Shown piece by piece: positions 21,677-32,421 of a stretch of 64,000 nt of DNA (position 1 is the stretch's first letter; each line of letters begins with the position of its first letter). The notes below the pieces were generated by a model. It was not told the origin of the DNA and did no database searches. It saw only the letters and a program-made list of their open reading frames with translations. The DNA lies in contig NW_026516221.1 in NCBI RefSeq assembly GCF_025602895.1, forward strand, positions 620,001 through 684,000, given 5' to 3'. The stretch comes from Polychytrium aggregatum (taxonomy: Eukaryota; Chytridiomycota; Chytridiomycetes; Polychytriales). The position numbers and the translations under genes were made by a program.

Positions 21677-22377
21677 ACACACGGCCCTCCGCCCGTACCC
21701 CATGCATCCCCAATAGTGTATTTATTCGCACCACTTTGCATCTGTACACCCCCTCCCTTGCAGTTTTGTTGTTTTTGCATTGTGTTTCACGATCGGCAAA
21801 CCGTGCCATTAATTCTATCAGTTGTCGTCTCAATGGATTCGCAGCTTGCCCTGCCTGCCACACTTGCATTTGAATCTGCATTTGAATCTGCTGCCGCTCC
21901 TGAGCTGGAGCCGAAGCTGTGCTGATATTGCACTGCGGCCGACTGTCTCGCCTCTGCCGCCGTTCAGCGCTGGCGGGTCTTTCTGAGCGCCGAACTGTCC
22001 ACGCTCCTTCCACCCGAGACACAATACCGTACGTCGCTCGTTGTAGTACTATCTTTGCAGCACTTGCCAAAATCAATAGTAATCACCTGTCGATTTGACA
22101 CAAACCAAGTGTGGGACATGCATTTGGGTTGGTGGACCCAGCCAATCAGCGGGAGCCGCTGGCTCGCCATTCGACACGTGACTCTAGCCGCCCCGGTTTA
22201 GCTGGTTCTGTGGCGCCGTGCTCCTACCACAGATCCACACTCGATCCACACTCGATCCGGCGACTGCGGATTCATTTTTTCTTTCTCGCAGCCACTTCAT
22301 AGCCGTTTGGTGGCCATTTCGCAGCCTCATCCAGCACAGGCAGCCTTCGTCGTTCCTTCCATCCTCACTCCCCCATC
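21677..22377. other. Intergenic
   Basis: 3' flank of the perilipin-like gene and 5' flank of PAM18. Contains a short direct repeat (GCATTTGAATCT, around 21866-21890) and a duplicated ATCCACACTCG near 22225-22255. No gene recognised. Confidence 0.55.
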
Positions 22378-22405
22378 AACCACCACCACCACCACCACCA
22401 CCACC
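22378..22405 (+). repeat. (CCA)n run in the PAM18 5' leader
   Basis: Nine CCA/CAC triplets run directly into the ATG at 22406. It is in frame with the CDS but lies upstream of the first suitable Met. Confidence 0.8.
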
Positions 22406-22705
22406 ATGGCCACTGCTGTCGCCGTTGGAGCCGGAATCGCCATTGCTGCCCTCGCGGGCCGAGCCGCCCTGCGTGCCTACGGTGTTGCCAAGGGAACCGC
22501 CGGCAAGTTCTATCGAGGCGGATTTGAGTCCAAGATGACCCGACGGGAAGCAGCCCTGATCCTGGGCGTCCGAGAGACCGTCACCAAGGACAAGCTCAAG
22601 GAAGCCCACCGACGCATCATGCTGCTGAACCACCCCGACCGTGGAGGCTCGCCCTTCCTTGCATCCAAGATCAACGAAGCAAAGGACATGCTAGAGAAGC
22701 GGTGA
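22406..22705 (+). CDS. PAM18: Mitochondrial import motor J-protein Pam18/Tim14
   Basis: A single exon encodes 99 aa, typical for the short TIM14/DNAJC19 form. Residues 1-25 form a Gly/Ala-rich membrane segment ([20 protein letters not shown]). The C-terminal J domain has EAALILGV, then [16 protein letters not shown] with the invariant HPD that stimulates mtHsp70, and ends [13 protein letters not shown]. In yeast Pam18 sits in the inner membrane with Pam16 at the TIM23 channel and drives matrix import. The start is the only Met upstream of the membrane segment. No intron is needed. Confidence is high because length, membrane segment and J-domain motifs all fit. Confidence 0.95.
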   Translation: MATAVAVGAGIAIAALAGRAALRAYGVAKGTAGKFYRGGFESKMTRREAALILGVRETVTKDKLKEAHRRIMLLNHPDRGGSPFLASKINEAKDMLEKR

Positions 22706-23193
22706 TTCATCCGATTGCCAGAGGAAGGATGGCAGGATCCGGGAGGCATCCTGGTGCCCCTGCCCTTCCTCCCGGCCAGCGCCATCGATCTGGTGAAGCA
22801 CGTTTGGCTGGTCTCTCTCTTCGGCATGCCCATCCTCTAGGACACAACCGCCGCTGCGAGATCCATATCACAGAAGCCTGCACCAGCCCGATTCCACGAT
22901 CATGGCTGCCTCTGGTTCTGTGGAAGTGTATTTGGAGCACGCAGTGGATCATCAAGACTCTTGCCCGTGCTTTTGCGCTACCGACTACTACTACTCCTCC
23001 TCCTTCGAGCCCTTTAACCCGCCCCCGAGCCGTGGTTCGTCCACACCTTTTTTCTCTCTTGCTTCTCTGTCATGGCGCCACATCCTGTACATGTTTTTTG
23101 TTTTTGCGCATCAATGACAAATAGATGGGTTTGATATTGCATTTCATGCCAGGATGGGGGATGCGGCCATGGGCGGTGCTGGCGTGGGTCCAG
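22706..23193. other. Intergenic between convergent genes
   Basis: 3' flanks of PAM18 (plus) and the membrane protein (minus). No gene recognised. Confidence 0.6.
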
Positions 23194-23898
23194 CTATCCG
23201 TTTCGGAGTAGCAGTTGCTCGGAGATGCGCGGCAGGCTCTGGCGATGTGCCGTGTTGCGTTCGTAGAGGTCGGCCAGGCGCCGCATGCGATCCAAGACAT
23301 CAACGAGGATCCAGGTTTGGTTTGTCAGCAGCGGACCGCTTGAGTTTGATGTGCTGGATGTGCCCAGGAGCTCGATCCAGCCGATGACGGGATCGTCTCG
23401 AGCAGGGTCAAGCGACGGATGCAGCGTCTCGTTGATCAGGGCCCGGACGACAAGATCGACGCTGAGGCCGATGCGGCCTCCGTAAGCCCCAGTTAGCGAG
23501 CCGGACGCATCGAGCACACCGAGGATCCGGAGCAGTGGAATCAGGAGCTCGGAAACGCGATACTGCCCGTTGGCATCGGGGTCGCTCGGCGGCAGCGAGG
23601 CATCAAGCATTGAGAGAGTAAAGAAGCAGTCCTGGTTGCTGTTGACGACGGTGCCGGGGCTCTCGAAGGTGGACGGAATGATGACGGAGCACTGGTTGGA
23701 GAAGAGATTGTATGGCACCCACGGCGTTGTTGGCAGAGTCCGCAGAAGCAAGCGTTGGTTGGTTTGCCAGTGCGACCGAGGCAGCTGCTGCGACAGTCGC
23801 ATGAAGGCTATGAGCGAAAGCAGGGTCATGGCGACCATCAGCAGGACCATCGCGGCCTCATGGAGCTGGGTGATCCTGTGAGAGAAGATTGCTGGCAT
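23194..23898 (-). CDS. Uncharacterised single-pass membrane protein
   Basis: I do not recognise a family. From Met at 23898 (MPAIFSHRITQLHEA) the protein is 234 aa. A single hydrophobic helix (AAMVLLMVAMTLLSLIAFMRL, split here at residues ~17-37) is followed by a mainly polar domain with several possible N-glycosylation sites (NQT, NSS, NET), suggesting a type II membrane or secreted-side protein. The frame is open upstream for 125 codons, but that part is low complexity derived from a 12-base repeat, so I prefer the internal start just before the helix. No introns are evident. Confidence 0.6.
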   Translation of the reverse strand: MPAIFSHRITQLHEAAMVLLMVAMTLLSLIAFMRLSQQLPRSHWQTNQRLLLRTLPTTPWVPYNLFSNQCSVIIPSTFESPGTVVNSNQDCFFTLSMLDASLPPSDPDANGQYRVSELLIPLLRILGVLDASGSLTGAYGGRIGLSVDLVVRALINETLHPSLDPARDDPVIGWIELLGTSSTSNSSGPLLTNQTWILVDVLDRMRRLADLYERNTAHRQSLPRISEQLLLRNG

Positions 23899-24929
23899 CT
23901 CGAGGGCAGAGCAGTGTGCTGCCGCGCAAGACCAGGCACATGCAGCGATGGAGGTGCTGGGATGCCTGGGCGATCCTCCAAGCCGCAAACTGCTCGGCGA
24001 CCAGCTTCCCGCCAAGAGCGGTTCCCGCGCAGCGGCTGTGGGACTGCTCACTTCATCGCATGCAGTGTTCCATGCAGCATCGAATGCAGCATCCAATGAA
24101 GCATCCAATGAAGCATCGAATGAGGTATCGAATGAGGTAGTATCATATGCGGCATACCCCAGCCTTTGGTGCGGCAGCCCGTCCGCCCCGGTTTCCCACG
24201 CCCTGACTGCGAGCAGGAACTTTTTTTTTTGTGTTCCGCCAGACCCTTGTTGGCCAAGGAGCATGATGCGCAACCCCCCCCCCAGCAGAACTTTTTTTCT
24301 TCCCCAGCCGGTGCGGCCCTCAGCACATCCCGCTCCTCTTCTTCCCTCTGCTCCGGTGCTCGGCTATCTGCTGTGTTGGATTCGGCCGCCGTTCTGCCTC
24401 GTCTGGTTTGTCCTTCGTTTGCATCTTGGTCGGCAGTCATCCCCCTGGTCACTTGCCCCCAAGGACAAAGCATCCAAGCAATCAACAGTCGGCCCCTCTC
24501 TCCCCGGCCGTCCAGCACAAGTAGGCCAGGCAAGCCCTCAAGAAGCAAGCCCCCCAAGCAAGAGCCGGAGAGGCCACCAGCCCATCCGCCCTGTTTGTGT
24601 TTCCGCATCGCCGGCGACCATCATCTCCGTCCTGCCACACTCGGCTGTCTCGCCCAGCCTGTCTGCAAGCCGCTGAAGCTGCCCTGCTCCTGCCAGCATC
24701 GCTCGCATCCACGCTTTGACTGCACATCAACAGCAGTAATATCCACACACCCCCTTTTACAACATCGTCCTGCTGGGAACCTTCCTCCAGCATCCTCTAA
24801 GATCCTTCCTCCGTCACCCGTCCCTCTGTCCGGGACCCTCTGCTACGCACTCACCTGCCCTTTAGAAGGCTCTGCAGGCCAGTGCAAACCCCCCATCCAC
24901 ATCTTCTGAATCATCCAGCCTCCCTGCTC
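23899..24929. other. Divergent intergenic region with a 12-bp repeat
   Basis: Lies between the minus-strand membrane protein and the plus-strand orphan. Holds an imperfect dodecamer repeat (GCATCCAATGAA and variants) at about 24060-24138, T runs near 24223 and 24291, and a run of ten C near 24276. Otherwise no gene recognised. Confidence 0.6.
24060..24138 (+). repeat. Dodecamer repeat GCATCNAATGAA
   Basis: Six to seven imperfect 12-base copies. On the minus strand they read in frame as SFDTSFDASLDASLDAAFDA, extending the membrane-protein ORF upstream without looking like genuine protein. Confidence 0.85.
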
Positions 24930-25697
24930 ATGTACCCTGAAGCCATGGACGTTCGACAGCGCTACCGAGAGCCCCCAGTCCGCTCCAGCATGGCAAAATC
25001 CAAGCCCCACTCGACCGACTATGCCCTGTCTTCGCAGCCCGTGCGTCGGCTCTACTCGCCCCAGAGCTCCTCCAGCGGCAACGAGGAGGGCTACTCACGC
25101 TACAGCCCCGACTCCCCGCAGCGGTGGTCGCACTCGGATGCCTGGTCGTACTCCAGAGACGAGCTGGCGACCAGCCCAACAACCGCCTTGGCTGCCACCG
25201 CCATCTCGCTGCTCACCCAGGCGGCATCGCCTGTCCCTCTGACCCCGCCGGCTCCCGCTCCGTCGCCCTGCCTCCCGCTCACTCCAAGGGAGCAAATCCA
25301 GGAGTGGCTGCAGCAGGTCCACGACCTGTCGGACCTGCTCGAGTTCTATCCGGCCTTTACGCTGCTGGCTCAAGTCATGAACCACCTGTGCATGCACTGC
25401 GAGTCGCTCGTCCCCCCTGCCCCGAACGGCGCCGAGCCGTCGCCATACCCGGACTCGGGCACCGCGCACAACGCTTACTACGACTTTTGGCGGTGCCTGA
25501 ACGAAACCTGGCTCTCGACCCTGGACCAATCCCGCGGCTACTTTATGCAAGCCGATGCCGACTTTTGGCTCAAGCTGAGGACCAACGTCTTTGAGTGGGG
25601 CGACTTTTTGGAGTGGTACGGGCTCAACGACTATGAGCTTGGCTTTTGGGAGTCGGATGTGGTCTCGGTCATCAACGGCATCGTCGACAACCTCTGA
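24930..25697 (+). CDS. Conserved-looking orphan protein with C-terminal aromatic domain
   Basis: A single-exon 255-aa protein (Met at 24930, alternative Met at 24945). The N-terminal ~110 residues are Ser/Pro/Tyr-rich and disordered. The C-terminal ~150 residues look like a folded helical domain rich in Trp/Phe/Tyr and acidic residues (PREQIQEWLQQVHDLSDLLE, YYDFWRCLNETWLSTLDQS, DFLEWYGLNDYELGFWESD). I do not recognise the family. Codon composition and lack of frame interruptions support a real gene. Confidence 0.7.
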   Translation: MYPEAMDVRQRYREPPVRSSMAKSKPHSTDYALSSQPVRRLYSPQSSSSGNEEGYSRYSPDSPQRWSHSDAWSYSRDELATSPTTALAATAISLLTQAASPVPLTPPAPAPSPCLPLTPREQIQEWLQQVHDLSDLLEFYPAFTLLAQVMNHLCMHCESLVPPAPNGAEPSPYPDSGTAHNAYYDFWRCLNETWLSTLDQSRGYFMQADADFWLKLRTNVFEWGDFLEWYGLNDYELGFWESDVVSVINGIVDNL

Positions 25698-26662
25698 GCC
25701 CGCTCGCCCGCTCGCTTCCCGTCCGTCCGTTCGTCCTTTCGTTCGTCCGTTCGTTCGTTCGTCCGATCGGCCCACCTCGTCAACCCCTTCTGCCTCGTCT
25801 ACCTCGTCTGCCGCGGCTGTAAACGCAAGCTGGGACCCGCTGTTCAAGCTCTGCTGTCATCACCTGTCCAAGCTCTAGAGTTATTTGTCCTCCAAGACCG
25901 CTGTCCCGAGACCTGCTTCTCCGTCTGGCTCCTCGTCAAGCTGCAAGCAACGGCTGCCAAAAGAATCGTCGTCGTCTACATCCGCCATGGTCCTTCGTGC
26001 AAGCACTCCCCCCCCCTCACGCCATGATGCGCTCGACCCACTCCCTAATCTTATCGGCTTTCATATTCTCCACTCGCACGAATGCGTTCGTCACCTACAG
26101 CCGGCTATTTATGACTTTTTTTTTTTTGGCCTGTGCATTCTCTACCGGAGGCCATTTCTCGCCGCTCAAGCTCGGCACTATCCTGACAAAACCCTAGATG
26201 CACTTGGCATGCATTTATGCTTCCTATCGCTTTCTATCTCTCCTTTGCCCGTGCTTCTTCCTTTTCTCTCTCTTTTTGGTACTAGTCAACAATCAACTAT
26301 TTAAAGCCTTTACAGCTTGTGCCCTCCGATTGCCCCGATGGTCTCGATCGTGTGTCGTTGTCGACCCACGCTTTATCTTTGATCCTCCCCGGATCCCGGA
26401 TTGCGGCAATATAGCACACTTTCAGAATGACTCCTGATGAGCGATGCCCTGGAGAGAGGGCGGTAGAACGACAGAGAGAGCACTGAACTTCTCTGCGAGA
26501 GTCGCCTCTATTGGAAGCAAGCCGGCAGGAATTGCAGAGTAGCGATTCAAATTTTATTGGCACAATGATGGCTGTCAGGGGAACTGGGATGGGCAGTCAA
26601 ATGCCCCATATCGACTCAGCAGAAGGGTTGGTGTTTGACGAGGCCGTAATTATCTGCAGCGC
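25698..26662. other. Intergenic, TTCG-rich repeat at left end
   Basis: Starts with an imperfect TTCG/GTCC tetramer-type run at about 25718-25772 in the orphan's 3' flank. Contains a T run near 26118 and an A/T-rich patch (CTATTTAAAGCC near 26297). No gene recognised. Confidence 0.55.
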
Positions 26663-27530
26663 TCAGTTGACAAGGGATCGGTGGAAGTGGATGTGCTTCC
26701 AGCTCTACAATGGGGTACGGTGAATGGGCAGTGTCAGCGGAGCTGTTTCGCCAGAGGGATCAACGGCCTGGACAAAGAGGCAGCGTTTGCAGACAGGACA
26801 GGGATCTTTACCTTCTCGGCATCGCGCTTCCAGATACGGGTCTCGCTGGATCGCGAGATGGTCAAAGCGCCGCCGGGAGTGGCGACCTTCTGGACGATGC
26901 GAACATAGGTGATCATGGCAGCATCGGGGCCGAGGAAGGTGACGACGGGGTTGACCATGGTGGTGCGGTGGAAGGCGGGCGGCTGGGCAGTGATATCGAA
27001 GAAGAACTTGTGGAAGTCCTTGCCGGCGACCTGGAGCAACCGCAAGCAGCAATAAGAGATGTGAGGAAATGCGAGTGCTGTGGGGATTCGGTGCAGAACC
27101 AGATCCTTGCATGCACTGGTCTGGCTGGATACGGAGGAGCTATTCAACGAAGGGCTGGACTGGGTTGCAGGCAGGGGTTCGATACGTTACCAGGTGCTCT
27201 CCAGCCTCGGGCTCGAAGCAGGTGATCGAGGACTGTCGGAAGGATAGAGGTGATAATCAGATCGTTGCACATGGACTGGTATCATGGCACCGCCAGCCCA
27301 GACAAGACAGCGCAGGGAGTGCAAGCAAGAGCGGACGAAAGCAATCGACGCCTACATCGACCAGGGTAGTGTAGAGCTCGTAGTCGTTGCCGGCGATGCT
27401 GTAGAAGGGGGTGGGAGTGCGGGACGATGGCTGTCAGCGGGGTGTCGTCTCTGTTGCAGGCGCGAGATTGGACAGCAAGGCCATACCTGTCGAGCAACTT
27501 CTGGTTCAGGTCGATGATGGTCTGGGACAT
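26663..27530 (-). CDS. Stand-alone CaMKII association-domain protein
   Basis: Five exons on the minus strand, 27530-27487, 27398-27356, 27232-27191, 27030-26812 and 26704-26663, join in phase to 129 aa, the size of one association domain. The order of motifs is diagnostic: MSQTIIDLNQKLLD, AGNDYELYTTLVD, SSITCFEPEAGEHL, GKDFHKFFFD, NPVVTFLGPDAAMITYVRIVQ, SSETRIWKRD, and the terminal WKHIHFHRS. In CaM kinase II this cone-shaped domain assembles the holoenzyme into 12-14-mers; here no kinase is attached. It probably forms a ring or, by analogy with stand-alone SnoaL/NTF2-fold proteins, binds a small ligand in its pocket; the function is unknown. Confidence 0.9.
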
Positions 27531-27600
27531 GGTGTCTGGTGGTTGATGGGCAGAGTGCAGGAGGCGGCGGTAGCTACTGGCGAAGATCGGCAAAGATCGG

Positions 27601-27606
27601 TATATA
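27601..27606 (-). promoter_or_regulatory. TATATA box of the CaMKII-AD gene
   Basis: TATATA (palindromic) lies 71 bp upstream of the minus-strand ATG at 27530, next to a decamer repeat (GGGCAAAGAT, about 27588-27640). Confidence 0.5.
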
Positions 27607-29172
27607 TGGGCGAAGATGGGCAAAGATGGGCAAAGATGGGCGAGACCGAAAGCGGTTCATCATATCTCGCCAGAGAGATAGCGACACAACAAGGCCGCCA
27701 ATCTCCGCCGTGGGTGCCACGGGGCCGGTTTTGGGAGCGATCACGGGATCGTCCGCGTGACTGGCCAGAATGCAGCCAGCCAGCACTGGCTCCAGCCGGC
27801 TCGAGCCGGAGAAGCGGGTGCCGGGCTGCGCGGCGCGGGTTGTGTCCCGGCGAGTCCCGGCGCACGTGATGCGGCGCGAGCAGATAGGGTGGGGCTGGGC
27901 TGACACGGCGGCCAGCTGACCGAGGCAACAGACACCGGGCCTGACACGGCGAGCGAGCCTCTGCGATGCAGGATCGCGGTGGACGGCGTCGCGGCGGGCT
28001 GGTCCGGGCCGTGCTGCCGCTGGCCAAGGCTGCCGAGGCTGCCGAGGCGAGCGTTGCGACGGCGAGCTGCTCGCTGTGCTTTTGCAGCCGGGCCAGCAGC
28101 CGGGCCAGCAGTGGCCAGCCTGGTGTGCTGTTTCCAGACCGTGTCGCCGACACAGCCGCGCCCAAGGCCCCCGGCCGCAGCCGCGCTGACAAAATGCGTC
28201 TGCGCAGCACGGGGGTCCTTGCCACGAGTCGTGCGCAGCGCACTGTGCCCACAGTCGCGCAGCTCATGTGCTTTTTTTCTGTGCGCCCGCGCGCCGGCCA
28301 ATCAGCGCAGCGCGCCCGCATCCCGTCCCGTTCTGTCCCCGTCCGCTTTTGCTTTTTCAGCAGCGGCGGCGCTCCCGTCCTGTCTCTGTCCTGTCTCTCT
28401 CCTGCTGCTCTTCCATCTGCAACTGGTCTGCCACCAGTCGAAAGCGCCTGCCATCAGTCTACCTCGGGCCTGCCTCGGATCGTCGACTGCCCATCACCGC
28501 CATCGCTCGCTCCACCAGCCATTGTCCACCGCCACCGCTGCGTTCCGGTGCCCCTCAACTTGCCAGCCCGTTCTGTCCGGCTGCCCGTCAGCTCTTTCCC
28601 AGCCGCATCCTCTCGAGCTGTATCTTTTTTTCATCGCTCGCCGGCCTCTCCTACCGATTCTATTTGTTTTCCCACCTCTGTTTCTCTTTTATCTCCATAA
28701 ATCAGAACTAGGTGCGACTAATTAACCCCTCAGATTCTGTATTTGTATTATCTTTCCCTTAAATTACCATGGGCTACTTTATGTTTCTTGCTAACGGCGA
28801 ACACGTCGGTCGTGATGCGGATTGATCATTCGGATTGAACTCGTTTTTTGCCATCCATTGCCATATTTGTCTGAAGTCTCTCTGCTTCATCCGTCCTGCT
28901 CTGCAAGCCGCCGTCGCCGCTCTCTGCTTTCTGCCGAAACCGAAACCGAAACCGAAACCGAACTCGTCTCCGGCCAAACCGCTTCGTCCGCAACTCTTCA
29001 TCCGGACCCCATCTTTCAGCCACCGCACCTCGTTCCCGTCTGGAGCTCCTGTCTCTCCACCACCAGCCACCGCAGCCTGTCCAACCCCGAATCCCCTGCA
29101 CAAGCCGCCATCCGATCGTCACCATCCCGATCCAATTTCCATCCCAACCCATCCAATCTCAGCACCGCTACA
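27607..29172. other. Divergent intergenic region / GATA-factor leader
   Basis: About 1.5 kb without a recognised gene between two divergently transcribed genes. Contains short GC-rich duplications and four CCGAAA units at about 28937-28963. The long in-frame extension of the GATA ORF to 28822 is pyrimidine- and Pro-rich and is treated as leader. Confidence 0.55.
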
Positions 29173-30414
29173 ATGGAAAGCAACACCGCTCTCTCAACCG
29201 CCCTTTTCGACGCTGAATTTGCCAGCGCCTTCCTCAACGCTGTCGACCCCAGCTTCTCGTGGTCAGATCTCCTCGGCGGTCCCTTTGCCGACGCTACCAT
29301 GTTCTGCGACGAGGCTGCAATGTCCGGCTCAATCGACGGCTGCACAGGCGCCGATGGCAACATTGCGCCTTTGAGCCCTGAGCCTGCCGCGCCGAATGTC
29401 CAGGCCCAAGTCGCTGCACCCATCTGTGCACCGCCGTCGCCTCCCCTGCAGCCCTCCCCCGAGTCTGCTGCCGACAGCGCCAAGCCCGAGGAAAGCGCTG
29501 GTCTGTCCGAGACCGATGCCAGCCAGATTGCCTCGGACAAGAAGAAGAAGGCCCCCGTTCGTGAGAACACCCGCAATCTCGTCTGCTTCAATTGCGGCAC
29601 CAACCAGACCCCGCTCTGGCGCCGAACCCCCGACCGCAAGCACAGTCTCTGCAACGCCTGCGGACTTTACATCAAGGCCTACCAGATCCATCGGCCCATT
29701 CGCTCGATGCGCCAGCGCCTGCCTGCCGGCCAGCCCCGACCGCGGGCCAGACAGCCCCTGCATCCGTACGCTATGGTTTCTGGGTTCCCTGGTGCTCCCC
29801 AGTTCATGGGCATGCCCGCCGGCCCTGCTCACATGCAGGGCATGCCTCCGTCCGCTGCCCCGCGGTATCCCCCAGCGATGCCAGTGGGATACTCTCACCC
29901 TCCTGGCCCGTACGCTGGCCCCAATGGCATGCTGCCGCACTACCCCCACTGTGCTCCCCCAACCGGACACGCCGCTGCTCCTGCCATGGCTGTCCCTGGC
30001 AGGCTGCCTCTTGCTGCCTCTGGCCCCGCCACACCATTCCCGCCGCCGCGGATGGCGAGCCCTCCGTCGAGCCCAAGCCATCCTGGCTCGCCGTCTTCCA
30101 TTGGATCGGTCGAAGCCGCTCACCACTTTGACAGCCCGCCGTTTGAGCCGGCCGCTCTCCACCCGCTGGATGCAGCTTCCTCGGCAGCAATGTTTTTGGC
30201 GCCGTCGCAGATCAAGATGGAGTCCGCCAAGAGCCCCTCGCCGGATCCGCCAACCTACATGAGCGCGCCAGCGGTGCCGTCGCACTCGGACGAGCTGGTG
30301 CTGCTGAGCAGCCTGGCGATGAACCCGGATCAGATCGAGTCCTGGCTGGAGCGCATCCAGCGTGATGCATCGATTCTCCAGAGTGTTCTGGAGAAGAAGC
30401 GAGCACTCGTCTGA
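29173..30414 (+). CDS. GATA-type zinc-finger transcription factor
   Basis: A single exon of 413 aa from Met 29173 (MESNTALSTALFDAEF). One class IV GATA finger at residues ~138-162 has the spacing C-x2-C-x18-C-x2-C (CFNCGTNQTPLWRR ... LCNACGLYIK) followed by a basic region (HRPIRSMRQRL). The N-terminus is acidic and hydrophobic, fitting an activation domain. The middle is Pro/Gly/Met-rich and disordered, and the C-terminal ~50 residues form a helix (LSSLAMNPDQIESWLERIQR). Fungal GATA factors bind GATA sites and control nitrogen use, iron uptake, light response or morphogenesis. The X18 loop fits the nitrogen or light group better than the x17 siderophore type, but the single finger does not decide the pathway. 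Confidence 0.93.
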   Translation: MESNTALSTALFDAEFASAFLNAVDPSFSWSDLLGGPFADATMFCDEAAMSGSIDGCTGADGNIAPLSPEPAAPNVQAQVAAPICAPPSPPLQPSPESAADSAKPEESAGLSETDASQIASDKKKKAPVRENTRNLVCFNCGTNQTPLWRRTPDRKHSLCNACGLYIKAYQIHRPIRSMRQRLPAGQPRPRARQPLHPYAMVSGFPGAPQFMGMPAGPAHMQGMPPSAAPRYPPAMPVGYSHPPGPYAGPNGMLPHYPHCAPPTGHAAAPAMAVPGRLPLAASGPATPFPPPRMASPPSSPSHPGSPSSIGSVEAAHHFDSPPFEPAALHPLDAASSAAMFLAPSQIKMESAKSPSPDPPTYMSAPAVPSHSDELVLLSSLAMNPDQIESWLERIQRDASILQSVLEKKRALV

Positions 30415-32421
30415 GTAGAGCTCTCTGTGCTTTCTGCCTTTCAGCTTCATCCTATCCTCTCCCTCTCCCTCTTTTTATCGCTCCGTCCGGCACGCATCTG
30501 TTCTCCTTCCTGTGTCTGCCGGTCGGGCTCCTTGCATCATCCATCTTTGTCCCTTGCCCCCGTGGCTGTTCCATCAGTACTTTTTGGAAATACATTGAAC
30601 CGAGTCGGGTCCACTGCCATTGCCATTGGCGTTGCAACGGTCCCGTGGGATCTCTCCAGATGGGTCGGCTCACCGCCAGAGAGAATAGAAAGCGCCTTGG
30701 CGAACCTTCTGTGCCCCGCATGAGCCGGCCACCGGGTTGCTTCCAGCACAGACTACCATCCCGCGCCACGCCGGATGCATACTTTTTTGCGCTGCTCCAG
30801 CTTTCCTGTTCGCGCCTGGACCTGCGACCCATCGCCCAACAGCCCCGCTCCTCTGGTGCAGAGCCTGCGCCTTGCATATCGATCTCCAGACCCCACGTCC
30901 TCGCATCCGTCTTCCCGGGCCTGCTCCCTCCGCTCCCCTGCTCCATTCTCCCCGGCGGCCGAACATGTGGTGCATGCATTGGTTCCTCGTTCTCTTCCTG
31001 CTCCCATATCCACAAGCGCCGTCCCTGTTCCTGCTGTCGCTGCTCGTCGTCATGTTTCTCGAGCACAAGCCCTGCTTATACTGGTAGGAGTCGCACTCTG
31101 CTGGAATGCGGAATGGTGCAGGGATGAGCGCACCGGCCTGTTTATTCGATGCCGGTACTGCACAACAGGACGATTCCACCCCGCACTTCGTCTGTGACGT
31201 GCTGCAGGAACATTCCATTTCGCCTCGGCTCGGCCAATGCGACCCTTTTCTGTTCTGATCATCTCTCGAACATGCCTGACGTCCTGCTCATCTTTCTATA
31301 TCCACTGCTGCTTCCTCTGCTGGACATTTGGCGGCGACCTCAATTCTACTTTTCCTCTTCTCATCCTTCGCTTTGGTTGCCCTGACTCGCTCCGGCTCCA
31401 TCTCGTCCTGACCATATCGCCTGGAATTTGCAACTCGAACCGGCCCCAATGCTGCCCTGCGTCCGATTCTGATCGATCTGTGGCTGGATGGTGATCTCGT
31501 ACACCCCACCCGCCCATCGCCACTGCCGTGGTCTCGGATTTCGACCGACTCTGGACATTTTGGTGTCGTTTTGCCTCCGATGTCGAAACACATCTCGCTG
31601 CTGATCTTGGAATGGGTCTCCTCAACCCCGGACTCAATTGCCCATATCGACATTGCGACTGGAAACGCCACCTGGAACCCATTTTGATCTGGTCCGGACC
31701 GGCATTGGTTCGGCCTGGACGACACCGGCTCGGTCCGGACTGAATAATGGCCTGTCAACGACTCTGCTCCGGAACCCAACGGCACAAATCGCCTTTTTCC
31801 AGCTCCATCGTCATCTTGGCCCTTCTTGCCACATCTGGGGCGCTCTACCAAGAATCGATACAAGAGGATACGCTGCTGTGGCTCGACTCGATCATGTCCG
31901 TGGCCGATCACACCTGGCGGTCAAGATATTGGATCAACTTTGACTCGGAGTCGTTCTGGTCGTCTCGGCTATCGGGGATGCAGCTTCGCGGCTGACCTCC
32001 GTCCCTGTCCTGCCTGGGACCGAGTGACGACGCACCGGCCCTTTGGCCGAACAAATACTCATCGCGGTAATCATCAAAGCAGAACCAATCATCCGAACTG
32101 CGACCGCCCGAGCCACCACGAGCTGCTCAGTCGCTCTCCAGAGGACGCCTTTGACTCTCACTCCTACTGTTTATTGTTTTTCTTTCGTTAATACCACTAC
32201 ATAGTCTACAGTCTGGATTCTTTATATGGAGCCCGCAATACTGATGTCCGTGCTGGATCGCTTCTGGGGGAGAGGCGAAAGGGATAGACATGCGGAGACG
32301 ATGGGGAGAGGGAGAGAAATAGAAAAGGAGAGAGAAATAGAAAAGGAGGGAGAAATAGAAAGGGAGAGAGAAATTTGAAGAGAGGGACAAACGGATTCGA
32401 TTATGGGCATTGGCGACGGAT
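30415..32421. other. Long intergenic region, no gene recognised
   Basis: Two kilobases between the GATA factor and the convergent NLR. Frames on both strands up to ~200 codons exist but overlap, are compositionally biased and show no domains. A purine-rich repeat (GGGAGAGAAATAGAAA-like) lies at about 32310-32375, downstream of the NLR stop. Confidence 0.6.

Noticed and set aside
23899-24273. 125-residue N-terminal extension of the single-pass membrane protein
   Set aside because: Encoded largely by the 12-bp repeat and homopolymer-flanked DNA; the internal Met just before the membrane helix is more plausible.
31288-31911. 207-aa minus-strand ORF as a gene
   Set aside because: Overlaps equally long frames on both strands, Arg/Ser/Gly-biased, no domain, no splice partners.
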